Assembly: GCF_018613605.1 (NCBI RefSeq)
Contig: NZ_JAGGPU010000020.1
Span: 139,626 to 203,625, forward strand
Reading direction: 5' to 3'
DNA: 64,000 bases
From: Pedobacter sp. ISL-64
GTDB lineage: Bacteria > Bacteroidota > Bacteroidia > Sphingobacteriales > Sphingobacteriaceae
This document shows, one piece after another, positions 8,630 to 18,600 of the stretch; within the stretch, counting starts at the first letter, position 1; the number at the start of each line of letters is the position of its first letter. The translations under genes and the position numbers were made by a program. Below the pieces are notes generated by a model. It had not been told where the DNA came from. It saw only the letters and a program-made list of their open reading frames with translations, and did not search any database.

Positions 8630-11600
8630 ATGAACAAATACGCCATTATTGGAGTAACTCCTTTCGAAATCCCTGATAGTAAATTGGTTTCTAATTTACA
8701 AAAAGCAGATTGCTTTCCGGTTCTCAGTCTTGGACACAACATAACCGAAACGGAAAACGCACTTCATTCACTTGTAGAATTGGGTATTTCAGATTTTGGT
8801 GTAAGTATCAATTCGGCGGTATTCGCCAACATTGATCTTCCTGCCCAGGTAAGTTTAATTATTGCTCCATATGATTTCGTGATAAAGCGTAAAACATCTT
8901 CAAAAATTATCTATCAGGTTTTTGATCTCGAATCGGCACTGGCTGCACAAGCAAAGGGTGCCGATGGAATCATAGTAAAAGGAAATGAAGGTGCTGGCCG
9001 TGTGGCTTACGAATCTTCTTTTGTACTTTTTCAACGGATTATTAAAGAAATTACACATATTCCCGTTTGGGTTCAGGGTGGTGTGGGTATCCATACTTCC
9101 GCTTCATTAATGGCTCAAGGCGCAGCAGGGATTATTTTAGATAGCCAACTCGCCTTATTCCCAGAATGTTCCGCTCCTGAAGATTTAAAAACTGTTTGTG
9201 GTAAATTAAGTGGAACAGAAACCAAACTGATCGATAAAGCTCGCGTATTGGCCCGTCCAAATTCGCCGGCATTGGCAGAAGATATAGATTATAATGGTCT
9301 TCAAAAATATTTTAAGGGTTACAATCTGGAAACAAATTATCTTCCAATGGGTCAGGATATTGCCCTATCGATTGATCTGGTTACCAAATATAAAAAGCTT
9401 GATAAGTTGATTTTTGGCATAAAGGAAGCCATTTACGGCCATTTAAAACAGGCCAAAGCCATCAATGTAATAAAAGCGGATAACCCGCTTGCTAAAGATT
9501 TAAACATCACCTATCCTATTGCGCAGGGCCCAATGACCAGGGTAAGCGATGTGGCGCCGTTTGCAGATGCAGTTTCGGAAGCTGGTGCCTTATCGTTTAT
9601 AGCGTTATCCTTACTAAAAGGTGCGTCGGCAAAAAACCTGATTGAAGAAACCAAAAAACTGGCTGGCGAAAAAACATGGGGCGTAGGTATTTTAGGTTTT
9701 GCACCACAAGAGCTTAGAGATGAGCAACAGGAATATATATTAAATGCGAAACCTCCCGTTTTACTAATTGCAGGCGGAAGACCATCGCAGGCTAAACCCT
9801 TCGAAAAAGCAGGGATCAAAACTTTTCTCCATGTACCCTCTGCTTCTCTTTTAGATATGTTTTTAAAAGAAGGAGCTAAACGTTTTGTATTCGAAGGCCG
9901 CGAATGTGGTGGCCACGTTGGCCCCCTATCGAGCATGGTTTTGTGGGAAAAACAGATTGAACGTTTGTTAAAGGAAGAAAATCCGGAAAGCATCAGTGTT
10001 TTCTTTGCAGGTGGCATCCACGATTCTTTTTCCACTGCATTCATTTCAGTAATGGCTGCTCCTTTGGCAGCCAAAGGAATGAAAATCGGTGTATTAATGG
10101 GCACCGCTTATTTATATACCAAAGAAGCCGTAAGCAAGGGCGCCATTTTAGATAAATTCCAACAGGAAGCCATGCAGGCAAACGAAACCGTACTGCTTGA
10201 AACCGCTCCAGGACATGAAACCAGGTGTTTAAATTCTTCATTTGCCACCTTCTTTAACGAAGAAAAAAAGAAACTTCAGGCAGAGGGAATGGATAAAAAA
10301 GAAATTTGGGCAAAACTTGAAACGCTAAATGTTGGCCGTTTACGTATTGCCGCAAAAGGTATAGAAAGACGTGGCGATGAACTGGTAAAAATCGACGAAG
10401 CTGAACAAACTGACCTGGGCATGTACATGATCGGTCAGATTGCACCTATGCATAAAGAAGTGATGTCATTGCTCGATCTTCATCAGGATGTAGCCGACAA
10501 CAACTATACACATATTTTAGACGCCACACTTTCATCACCTCCTGAAAATAAAACCAAAGCACTGGATGTTGCCATTGTGGGTATGGCTTGTATCTTCCCT
10601 GGGGCTAAAAACCTCGAAGAATACTGGCGCAATATCATTCTAGGCAAAGATTCGGTAACCGAAGTGCCGGATGAAAGATGGAATAAGGACCTGTATTATA
10701 ATCCAGATTCTACTGCAGGAGATATGTCGCACTCTAAATGGGGCGGTTTTATCCCGAGGATAGATTTTGACCCCTTAGAATTTGGTATTCCACCGCAATC
10801 GCTTGCGGCCATAGAGCCTACCCAACTGCTTACCCTAATGGTAGCCAAACAGGCTATGCAGCACGCAGGTTATGCGGATGGTGGTGTTGACAATGAAAAT
10901 GTTTCGGTAATTATTGGTGCCGAAGGTGGAAACGATCTGGCCAACAGCTACAGCTTTAGAGGTTTTTACAAACAGGTTTTTGGCGAAATGCCAGCCGAAG
11001 TAGATGCCATATTACCAAAAACAACAGAAGATTCTTTTCCGGGTATTTTGGCGAATGTAATTTCTGGCAGGATCACCAACAGGTTAAACCTGGGCGGTCG
11101 AAATTATACGGTTGATGCGGCCTGCGCTTCATCTTTGGCCGCAATAGACCTGGCTTGTCAGGAGTTATTTTTAGAAAAATCGGATATGGTTTTGGCCGGT
11201 GGAGCAGATCTGCACAACGGCATTAACGATTACCTGATGTTCTCGAGCACACATGCCCTTTCTAAAAAAGGAAGGTGTGCCACTTTTGATGCCGAAGCAG
11301 ATGGGATTGCCCTTGGCGAAGGGATTGCCATGATCGTATTAAAAAGATATGATGATGCTTTACGCGATGGTGATACGATTTATTCTATTATTAAAGGTGT
11401 AGGTGGATCGAGTGACGGCAAAAGCCTTGGTTTAACTGCACCACGTAAAAACGGACAGGTAAATGCCTTAGAAAGGGCTTATAGCCAGGCTGGAATTACG
11501 CCATCACTGGTTGGTCTGGTAGAAGCACATGGTACAGGCACAGTGGTTGGTGATAAAACTGAAATCAGCGCATTAACCGATATGCTCAACCAATCAGGCG

Positions 11601-14600
11601 CAACCGCCGGACAAACGCATTTAGGCTCCGTAAAAACGCAGATTGGCCATACCAAATGTGCTGCCGGAATTGCAGGTTTGATTAAAGCATCACTATCGGT
11701 TTACCATGGCATTAAACCACCTACCATCAATTTAAAAACACCAAATAGTTTCTACAATGCCCAAACAAGTCCATTCGCTTTTCATACCGAAGCTGGTTTA
11801 TGGATGGAAGAAAAAAGATATGCTGGCGTGAGTGCCTTTGGTTTTGGCGGAACAAATTTCCATGCGGTATTGGAAAGTGCTCAGAATACCGAAAATAAAA
11901 ATTCGATCTTAAAATCGTGGCCATCAGAGCTTTTTGTTTTCAGGGGAGATACTTACGAGGAAGCCAAAAGCCGCGTAATTTCGGTAAAAAATCTCTTAGA
12001 ACTGAACGATCAGATCGAACTGAAAGATATTGCCTATAGTTTAGCAACCGCTGATACCAAACCTGTTCAATTGAGCATCGTTGCCAATCATGCAGAAGAT
12101 CTGGTAATGAAAATCGACCTTGTTTTATCTGGTGTAGAAAGCAAAGACACTTACCTTACTCAAAAACAGGAAGGCAAGGTTGCTTTTATGTTCCCAGGGC
12201 AAGGCAGCCAAAGGGTAAATATGGCAAGAGATCTTTTTGTGGTTTTCCCTGAAATGAGAAAACTGCTGAAAGCTTATCCTGAATACGAAAAAATCCTATT
12301 TCCAAATACCGTGTTTAACGAGGTTGATGCGAAAGCACAAAAAGAACGCATAAAAGATACCCGCATGGCACAACCGTTATTGGGTATTGTTGATCTTGCA
12401 ATCGCTAACTTCTTAAAATCATTGGGTATTGTGCCTGATATGGTTGCGGGCCACAGTTATGGAGAATTGCCTGCGCTTTGTTTTGCCGGTGCTTTTGAAG
12501 AAGAAACCCTGGTTTACCTGAGTGCAGAAAGAGCAAAATCTATTTTAAATGCAGTAGAAAACGGCGATCCGGGCACGATGCTCGCCGTGAGCGCAAAACA
12601 GGAAGACCTTGCACAATATCTTGGCGATATCAAAGACGTTTATCCGGTAAACTTTAATGCGCCAACCCAATGTGTTATTGCGGGTAGCACCGCAGCTATC
12701 GGCCAGTTGGCTACAGTTTTAAAGGAGGCCAAAATATCTTTCCGCCCGCTAGAGGTGGCCTGTGCTTTCCATAGTCCATTGGTAGCCAAATCGAAACAGC
12801 TTTACCAACAAGTACTATCTGGTGTAAACTTTAATGATCTAAAAATTCCGGTATGGTCTAACACCACGGCAAAAGAATATCCAACTGAAGCTGCCGCTGT
12901 AAAAGAACGTTTGACCGACCATTTGATAAAACCTGTCCTTTTTGTTGATGAGCTTAGGGATATGTATGCAGCCGGCGCCAGGGTTTTCGTAGAAGTTGGC
13001 CCTGGCAAGGTGCTAAGCGGTCTAACCAAAGCTTGCATCGGTAAGGACGAAGTGATTTTACACACCGAAGATCAAGGTCAGAATAAACTCAGCAATTTAT
13101 TAGGCACACTTGCAGGTTATATGGCTACTGGCCGCGAAATCAAACTCGAAAAATTATTCGAAGGCCGTTCTGTTAAAAGCATCAAATTGGATGAACCTTC
13201 AATTTATAAAAAAAGTCCCGCTATCTGGTATGTGAACGGTCAACACGCTGTTCCATCAACGGGTAAACTTCCGGCAAATGGTGCATCCCCTATTACTAAA
13301 CCGATTATCCTTATGAATAACACCTCTACACCAACTGAAAATCAGCAGGTTAATGGCTCTGCCAAAGACTTGATGATGCAGGAGTACCTGCACAGCATGA
13401 AAATGCTGATTCAGGCACAACGCGATGTGATGCTTTCCTTTTTAGGGCAGGCTCCCGCAATGCCTTCGCAAATCATTAATCAACCTTTAACATCATACCA
13501 GGCACCTCAACCTGTCCGTATCGAAAATCAGATCACAGTAAAACAGGAAGTGCCACAAGTACAAACCATCGAAGTAATAACACCTGTTGTTGCACAAAAA
13601 GATTTAAAACTAGTGCTTTTGCAGCTAGTAAGCGATAAAACCGGCTATCCACAAGAAATGTTGGGTATGGAAATGGATCTGGAAGCCGATTTAAGTATCG
13701 ATTCGATCAAACGTGTAGAAATTATTGGTGCTTTACGTAGCGAACTGGGTGGTTTCTCTCAATTAAACCTTCCGGAAGATAAAATTATGGAACAGCTTGC
13801 CGGACTTAAAACCTTAAGCAGCCTTGTAAACTGGATTACAGAAAACACCGAACAGCCAAAAGCGGTTAGTGCACCTGCTCCGATAGCCGTAACAACAAGC
13901 CAGGCTGAACCTGCAAAATTTTCATTAGATCAGCTAAAATCGGCCATTCTTGATGTGGTGAGTGAAAAAACAGGTTATCCAAAAGAAATGCTGGGCATGG
14001 ATTTAGATCTTGAAGCTGATTTAAGTATCGATTCGATCAAACGGATGGAAATTATCGCCTCTTTAAAAGAAAAAATCGGATTTGGCTCACAAAGTGAACA
14101 AGCTGATGATTTAATGGAGAAACTGGCCGCAATCAAAACCTTAAATGCCCTGATTAACTGGATTGCCGATGTTGAAGCAGAAAGCTCGGAGGTGCTTACA
14201 GAAGCAAAAAAGCTTATTGAGGAGAGCATCGATGATCAAACGGTTAAAGAAAAATTATCCCGTTTAAGATTTGAGCTAACTCCTGCTGCACTTACCATTA
14301 CCGAAGCAGCCATTTTAAAAGGTCAGCGTTTTGCCTTAACCGATGATGGTGGCGGACAGGCGATCAAAATCAAGAAAGTGCTCGAAAAACATGGTGCTAT
14401 TGCCAATCTGGTGAGCTTTGAAGACTCATTGGATGGCTATCAGGGTCTCATCATTTTGAACATGTTCGAAGCACAGCAAAAAGTAGGCATTCTCGATCAT
14501 TTCGCAACGATTAAAAAACTAAATTTTGATACCGTAAAATGGGTGTATCTGATTGCTGATACCAAACAATATTTTAACGATCAATCTGATATTTCTTTCT

Positions 14601-15670
14601 TAAGAAATTATCAAGGGTATTCGGGATTCTTTAAAAGTTTAGACCGCGAATACGAGCATACCAAATGCCGTTTCATCAGTCTCGAAACCAAAATGTCGCC
14701 GGATGAAATCACCAATATTACCTTAAACGAAATCCTGAATCCGGATAAACCTTCGGAAATTATTTACAACGACCATAAAAGACACATTATGGAACTTGTA
14801 CCGCATCAATTGAGTACCGAAACCGATGCGCACATCCATTTGGATAAAGATGCCGTGGTAATGGTTTTAGGTGGCGCACAAGGCATTACAGCCGAACTGA
14901 TGATCCACTTTGCAAAAGATTACCCTTGCAGGTACATTTTGGTGGGCCGTTCTGCAAATCCAATAGCTTCGGCAAATGAAGCCAGTTCTTCGTTAAAAAC
15001 CAAAGATGAGATCAGGCAGTACGTAATTAAGCAGGGCGAGATTAAAAAACCTGCCGAAATAGAACAGGAAACGAATCGGATTTACAAAAATAACCAGATT
15101 TTACGTTGCATTGCAACTTTAGAGGAAGGTGGATCGACGGTAGTTTACGAGTCGTTAGACCTTAAAGATGAAGAAGCACTGACCCGTTTGATCAATCAGG
15201 TTTACGAAGATTATGGTCGCATAGATGGCGTGGTACATGGTGCAGGTTTATTGGAAGATAAATTGTTCCATAGTAAAACTTCCGAATCTTTCGGACGCGT
15301 TTTTGATACCAAAGTAACCCCATTAAGGGTATTGGCCGAGCAGTTAAGACCAGAAACTCAATTTGTGATCCTTTTCTCGAGTATCGCTTCGGTTTACGGA
15401 AACCGTGGGCAAACCGATTATGCCGCAGCAAACAGTGTAATGGATAAATATGCCTGGGCCTTAAAACAGAAGATTCAAGGCAAGGTAATGGCCATTAACT
15501 GGGGGCCGTGGAAAGGTGCAGGTATGGTTTCGCCAACATTAGAAAAAGAATACCAGCGCAGGGGAATTGCATTGATCCCGTTACAGGATGGAATGGAAAC
15601 TTTCTTAAACGAACTTAAATATGGTAAAGAAAGCCAGGTATTGATCATGGCCGGAAACACTTGGACATAG
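8630..15670 (+). CDS. Type I polyketide/PUFA-like synthase: NPD-NPD-KS-AT-ACP-ACP-KR
   Basis: A 2346-aa megasynthase. Residues about 1-280 form a nitronate-monooxygenase (NPD) TIM barrel whose active motif is degenerate (GNEGAGR, R124 where His is expected). Residues about 285-630 form a complete NPD module with GRECGGHVGP (H429). KS spans 646-1080 (C832 in DAACASS, His in EAHGTGT and IGHTK); AT about 1184-1500 (GQGSQ loop, S1276 in GHSYGE). Two ACPs follow at S1692 and S1802, both in DLEADLSIDSIKR, then a KR domain with GGAQGI near 2077 and Y2264. Tandem ACPs before KR, and an NPD enzyme as enoyl reductase, are hallmarks of PUFA and heterocyst-glycolipid-type synthases. DH is absent here and is supplied by the next gene. 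It probably elongates and reduces a malonate-derived chain in the cytoplasm. Confidence 0.92.
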   Translation: MNKYAIIGVTPFEIPDSKLVSNLQKADCFPVLSLGHNITETENALHSLVELGISDFGVSINSAVFANIDLPAQVSLIIAPYDFVIKRKTSSKIIYQVFDLESALAAQAKGADGIIVKGNEGAGRVAYESSFVLFQRIIKEITHIPVWVQGGVGIHTSASLMAQGAAGIILDSQLALFPECSAPEDLKTVCGKLSGTETKLIDKARVLARPNSPALAEDIDYNGLQKYFKGYNLETNYLPMGQDIALSIDLVTKYKKLDKLIFGIKEAIYGHLKQAKAINVIKADNPLAKDLNITYPIAQGPMTRVSDVAPFADAVSEAGALSFIALSLLKGASAKNLIEETKKLAGEKTWGVGILGFAPQELRDEQQEYILNAKPPVLLIAGGRPSQAKPFEKAGIKTFLHVPSASLLDMFLKEGAKRFVFEGRECGGHVGPLSSMVLWEKQIERLLKEENPESISVFFAGGIHDSFSTAFISVMAAPLAAKGMKIGVLMGTAYLYTKEAVSKGAILDKFQQEAMQANETVLLETAPGHETRCLNSSFATFFNEEKKKLQAEGMDKKEIWAKLETLNVGRLRIAAKGIERRGDELVKIDEAEQTDLGMYMIGQIAPMHKEVMSLLDLHQDVADNNYTHILDATLSSPPENKTKALDVAIVGMACIFPGAKNLEEYWRNIILGKDSVTEVPDERWNKDLYYNPDSTAGDMSHSKWGGFIPRIDFDPLEFGIPPQSLAAIEPTQLLTLMVAKQAMQHAGYADGGVDNENVSVIIGAEGGNDLANSYSFRGFYKQVFGEMPAEVDAILPKTTEDSFPGILANVISGRITNRLNLGGRNYTVDAACASSLAAIDLACQELFLEKSDMVLAGGADLHNGINDYLMFSSTHALSKKGRCATFDAEADGIALGEGIAMIVLKRYDDALRDGDTIYSIIKGVGGSSDGKSLGLTAPRKNGQVNALERAYSQAGITPSLVGLVEAHGTGTVVGDKTEISALTDMLNQSGATAGQTHLGSVKTQIGHTKCAAGIAGLIKASLSVYHGIKPPTINLKTPNSFYNAQTSPFAFHTEAGLWMEEKRYAGVSAFGFGGTNFHAVLESAQNTENKNSILKSWPSELFVFRGDTYEEAKSRVISVKNLLELNDQIELKDIAYSLATADTKPVQLSIVANHAEDLVMKIDLVLSGVESKDTYLTQKQEGKVAFMFPGQGSQRVNMARDLFVVFPEMRKLLKAYPEYEKILFPNTVFNEVDAKAQKERIKDTRMAQPLLGIVDLAIANFLKSLGIVPDMVAGHSYGELPALCFAGAFEEETLVYLSAERAKSILNAVENGDPGTMLAVSAKQEDLAQYLGDIKDVYPVNFNAPTQCVIAGSTAAIGQLATVLKEAKISFRPLEVACAFHSPLVAKSKQLYQQVLSGVNFNDLKIPVWSNTTAKEYPTEAAAVKERLTDHLIKPVLFVDELRDMYAAGARVFVEVGPGKVLSGLTKACIGKDEVILHTEDQGQNKLSNLLGTLAGYMATGREIKLEKLFEGRSVKSIKLDEPSIYKKSPAIWYVNGQHAVPSTGKLPANGASPITKPIILMNNTSTPTENQQVNGSAKDLMMQEYLHSMKMLIQAQRDVMLSFLGQAPAMPSQIINQPLTSYQAPQPVRIENQITVKQEVPQVQTIEVITPVVAQKDLKLVLLQLVSDKTGYPQEMLGMEMDLEADLSIDSIKRVEIIGALRSELGGFSQLNLPEDKIMEQLAGLKTLSSLVNWITENTEQPKAVSAPAPIAVTTSQAEPAKFSLDQLKSAILDVVSEKTGYPKEMLGMDLDLEADLSIDSIKRMEIIASLKEKIGFGSQSEQADDLMEKLAAIKTLNALINWIADVEAESSEVLTEAKKLIEESIDDQTVKEKLSRLRFELTPAALTITEAAILKGQRFALTDDGGGQAIKIKKVLEKHGAIANLVSFEDSLDGYQGLIILNMFEAQQKVGILDHFATIKKLNFDTVKWVYLIADTKQYFNDQSDISFLRNYQGYSGFFKSLDREYEHTKCRFISLETKMSPDEITNITLNEILNPDKPSEIIYNDHKRHIMELVPHQLSTETDAHIHLDKDAVVMVLGGAQGITAELMIHFAKDYPCRYILVGRSANPIASANEASSSLKTKDEIRQYVIKQGEIKKPAEIEQETNRIYKNNQILRCIATLEEGGSTVVYESLDLKDEEALTRLINQVYEDYGRIDGVVHGAGLLEDKLFHSKTSESFGRVFDTKVTPLRVLAEQLRPETQFVILFSSIASVYGNRGQTDYAAANSVMDKYAWALKQKIQGKVMAINWGPWKGAGMVSPTLEKEYQRRGIALIPLQDGMETFLNELKYGKESQVLIMAGNTWT

Positions 15671-15693
15671 AAAATCGCATAACCAAACAGCAG

Positions 15694-18600
15694 ATGAAGA
15701 AAAGCGACGTAGCAATTATTGGAATGTCATGCATTTTTCCGGGTGCAAAAGATATGCAGGCCTTTTGGGAAAATATTATCAACCGCGTAGATTCTACACA
15801 AGAGGTTCCGGCTGATCGGATTGACCCTGTTCATTTCGACAAAGCAGTTAGCGGGGTAGATCGTTTTTATTGCAATCGAGGAGGTTTTATTCCCGATCAT
15901 CAATTTGATCCCCAACGCTTCGGAATTTTACCCTTGGCTGTTGAAGGTACCGAACCCGATCATCTGTTGACCTTAGATCTGGTTCATCAGGCACTGGAAG
16001 ATGCTTCGGTATTTGAAAAAAAATATTCCCTCGATAAAACCGGGATCATTATTGGCAAAGGCAATTATGTGGGACCTGGGGCAACCCGCGCCATCGAAAT
16101 TGTAAGAACTGGCGAGCAAATTTCGAGTGTATTAAAAGACTTGATGCCACAACTTACCGATGCAGAAATTGAAAAGGTAAAACACGAATTTCAATTGCGC
16201 AAAGGCCGTTTTAGTGCCGATACCGCAATGGGATTGATCCCTAATTTAGTAGCCTCACTGGTAGCAAATCGCCTTAACTTAGGCGGACTGGCTTTTACTT
16301 TGGATGCTGCCTGTGCCAGTTCGCTCATCGCAGTTGATCATGGCGTGCAGGAGCTGAATAGTGGTCGTTGCGATATGATTATTGCAGGCGGTGTACATTT
16401 AGGCCAGAATGCAGCCTTTTGGAGCATTTTTTCACAGCTGGGCGCTTTATCCAAACAAGAAAAAATAAAACCTTTCGATCAAAATGCCGATGGATTGATT
16501 ATTGGCGAAGGTTGCGGTTTTGTTGTGCTCAAACGCCTCGACGATGCCATAAGGGATCAGGATAAAATTTATTCAGTAATTAAAGGTGTAGGCATCAGTA
16601 GCGATGGCAGCGGAACCAGTGTAATGAGTCCATCGGTTAAAGGCCAATTAAAAGCCATTACCGAAGCCTGGAAAAACGCAGAATTAGAAAGTAAAAATAT
16701 TGGCTATTTAGAAGCCCACGGAACAGGTACACCACTTGGTGATAAAACTGAGGTTGAAACTTTAAAACAGTTTTTCGGTCAGGATGCCGATCTGCCAAAA
16801 GCAGGTATCGGTTCTGTAAAATCGAATATCGGCCATGCCATGCCCGCAGCGGGTATAGCAGGATTGATCAAATCGAGTCTGGCTTTATATCACGGTATCA
16901 TCCCCCCTACTTTACATTGTGATGAACCTGTAGCACAACTGGCCGAAACCCGTTTTTCTGCCGTACAAAAAGCGATAGACTGGAACCAATCGGGTTTGCC
17001 AAAACTGGCAGCTGTAAATGCATTCGGTTTTGGTGGAATAAATGCCCATGTGGTATTAACCGCTTATGATACGCCTAAAAAAGATGAAGTATTGGTCATC
17101 GCAAGGCCAAGTCATGAGGCCTTGATCGAATCGCTCGAAAATGGAGATTATAGCATTGGGAATGGAAATTTCCGTTTAGTGTTATTTAATCCAAGTTCCG
17201 AAAGAATCAAAAAGGCCTTAAAAATTGTGGCTAAAAATTCTCCCTGGAGAAATAAACAAGACATTTGGTACACCAATGCGCCACTATTGGCGAACGATGG
17301 AAAAATAGCATTTGTTTTTCCGGGTTTAGATGGACTTGCAGGTGGCGAAATCAAATCGGTAGCCGATTATTTCAACATTAGTATCGACGAAAACGAAAAA
17401 CAGGACGGTCTTTTAAGCGAGGCCCTGAACATACTCAATAAAAGCAGTGTTTTAGATCAGGCTTTAAAACAACTGGGCATTAAATCTGATATGAATGCAG
17501 GGCACAGCCTTGGCGAATGGCTTGCAGCAAGATCTTCAGAACTGGCGGAAGAAAGTTCGGTAATGAATTTACTGAATGTGCTTAACCCCGAAACTTTTGA
17601 ACTGAAAGATTCGCGTTTCATCGCCGTGGGCTGCGGTTTAGATACACTTCAACCCATAATCGAAAGCATTACCGATTTATATCTTTCTAACGATAATTGC
17701 CCGCAACAGGTCATCCTTTGCGGCAGCAAAATAGCACTCGATGAACTGGTTCCGATATTAAAGGTCAAACAGATCTTTCATCAAGTTTTGCCTTTCCAAT
17801 CGGGTTTCCATTCTCCATTTGTAGCCGATAAACTGGGTTTGATCCTCGAGGGTATGCAGGATATGCAGTTTCGAAAAACTACTACACCCCTTTGGTCGGC
17901 CACTACTTTAGAAACTTATCCCGAAGGCTTTGAAGCCATCCGTCAATTAAGTGCTGAACACCTGATTAAACCAGTGCGTTTCCGTGAGCTTACCGAAAAG
18001 TTATATGCAGAGGGTGCGCGTGTTTTTATTCAGGTGGGTTCTGGTGGTTTGGTCGGCTTTATCGACGATACTTTAAGGGGAAAAGAAATCAGCACCATTA
18101 GTGCTAATGTGCCGATCCGTTCGGGCATTACGCAGTTACAAAGGGTTTTGGCAGCACTTTTTATTGAAGGAAAAGAAATTGGCCTTAATTATCTGGGCAA
18201 TATCAAATCAACCCCACCGCAAAAAAATAAAGGCATTAAACTCGAACTGGGCTCGCCGATTATCCATAACCTGCAAACACTTAAAGGCTTAACCATTAAA
18301 CAAGCCCAACCAACACCATCTAAAAGTTTTGTGGAGGCTAAACATCCGGTTTTACAGGCTTTTAATGAGAATGTGATGGAAATGATCAACATGCAGAGCG
18401 AAATGATCGAACTGTTCGAAAATGCAGCGTTACAAGTCGATCAGCCGAGCAACTGGGCACCAGCCAAACCAATAAAACCCGTAAGGCAATCTTTTAGCCA
18501 AAAACTTGATGTGAGCCTTGAGAACTGCCCTTACCTGATCGACCACTCGCTGTTAAGGCAACCCAAAGGCTGGCCAACCGTCGAAGATATGGATCCTGTG

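Noticed and set aside
9511..10104. 197-codon - strand frame inside the first synthase gene
   Set aside because: It lies opposite strongly conserved NPD coding sequence and resembles no protein; a shadow frame.
15661..15693. TTG start of the second synthase subunit
   Set aside because: The ATG at 15694 leads directly into the KS domain and the added residues do not match KS N-termini; TTG remains possible.
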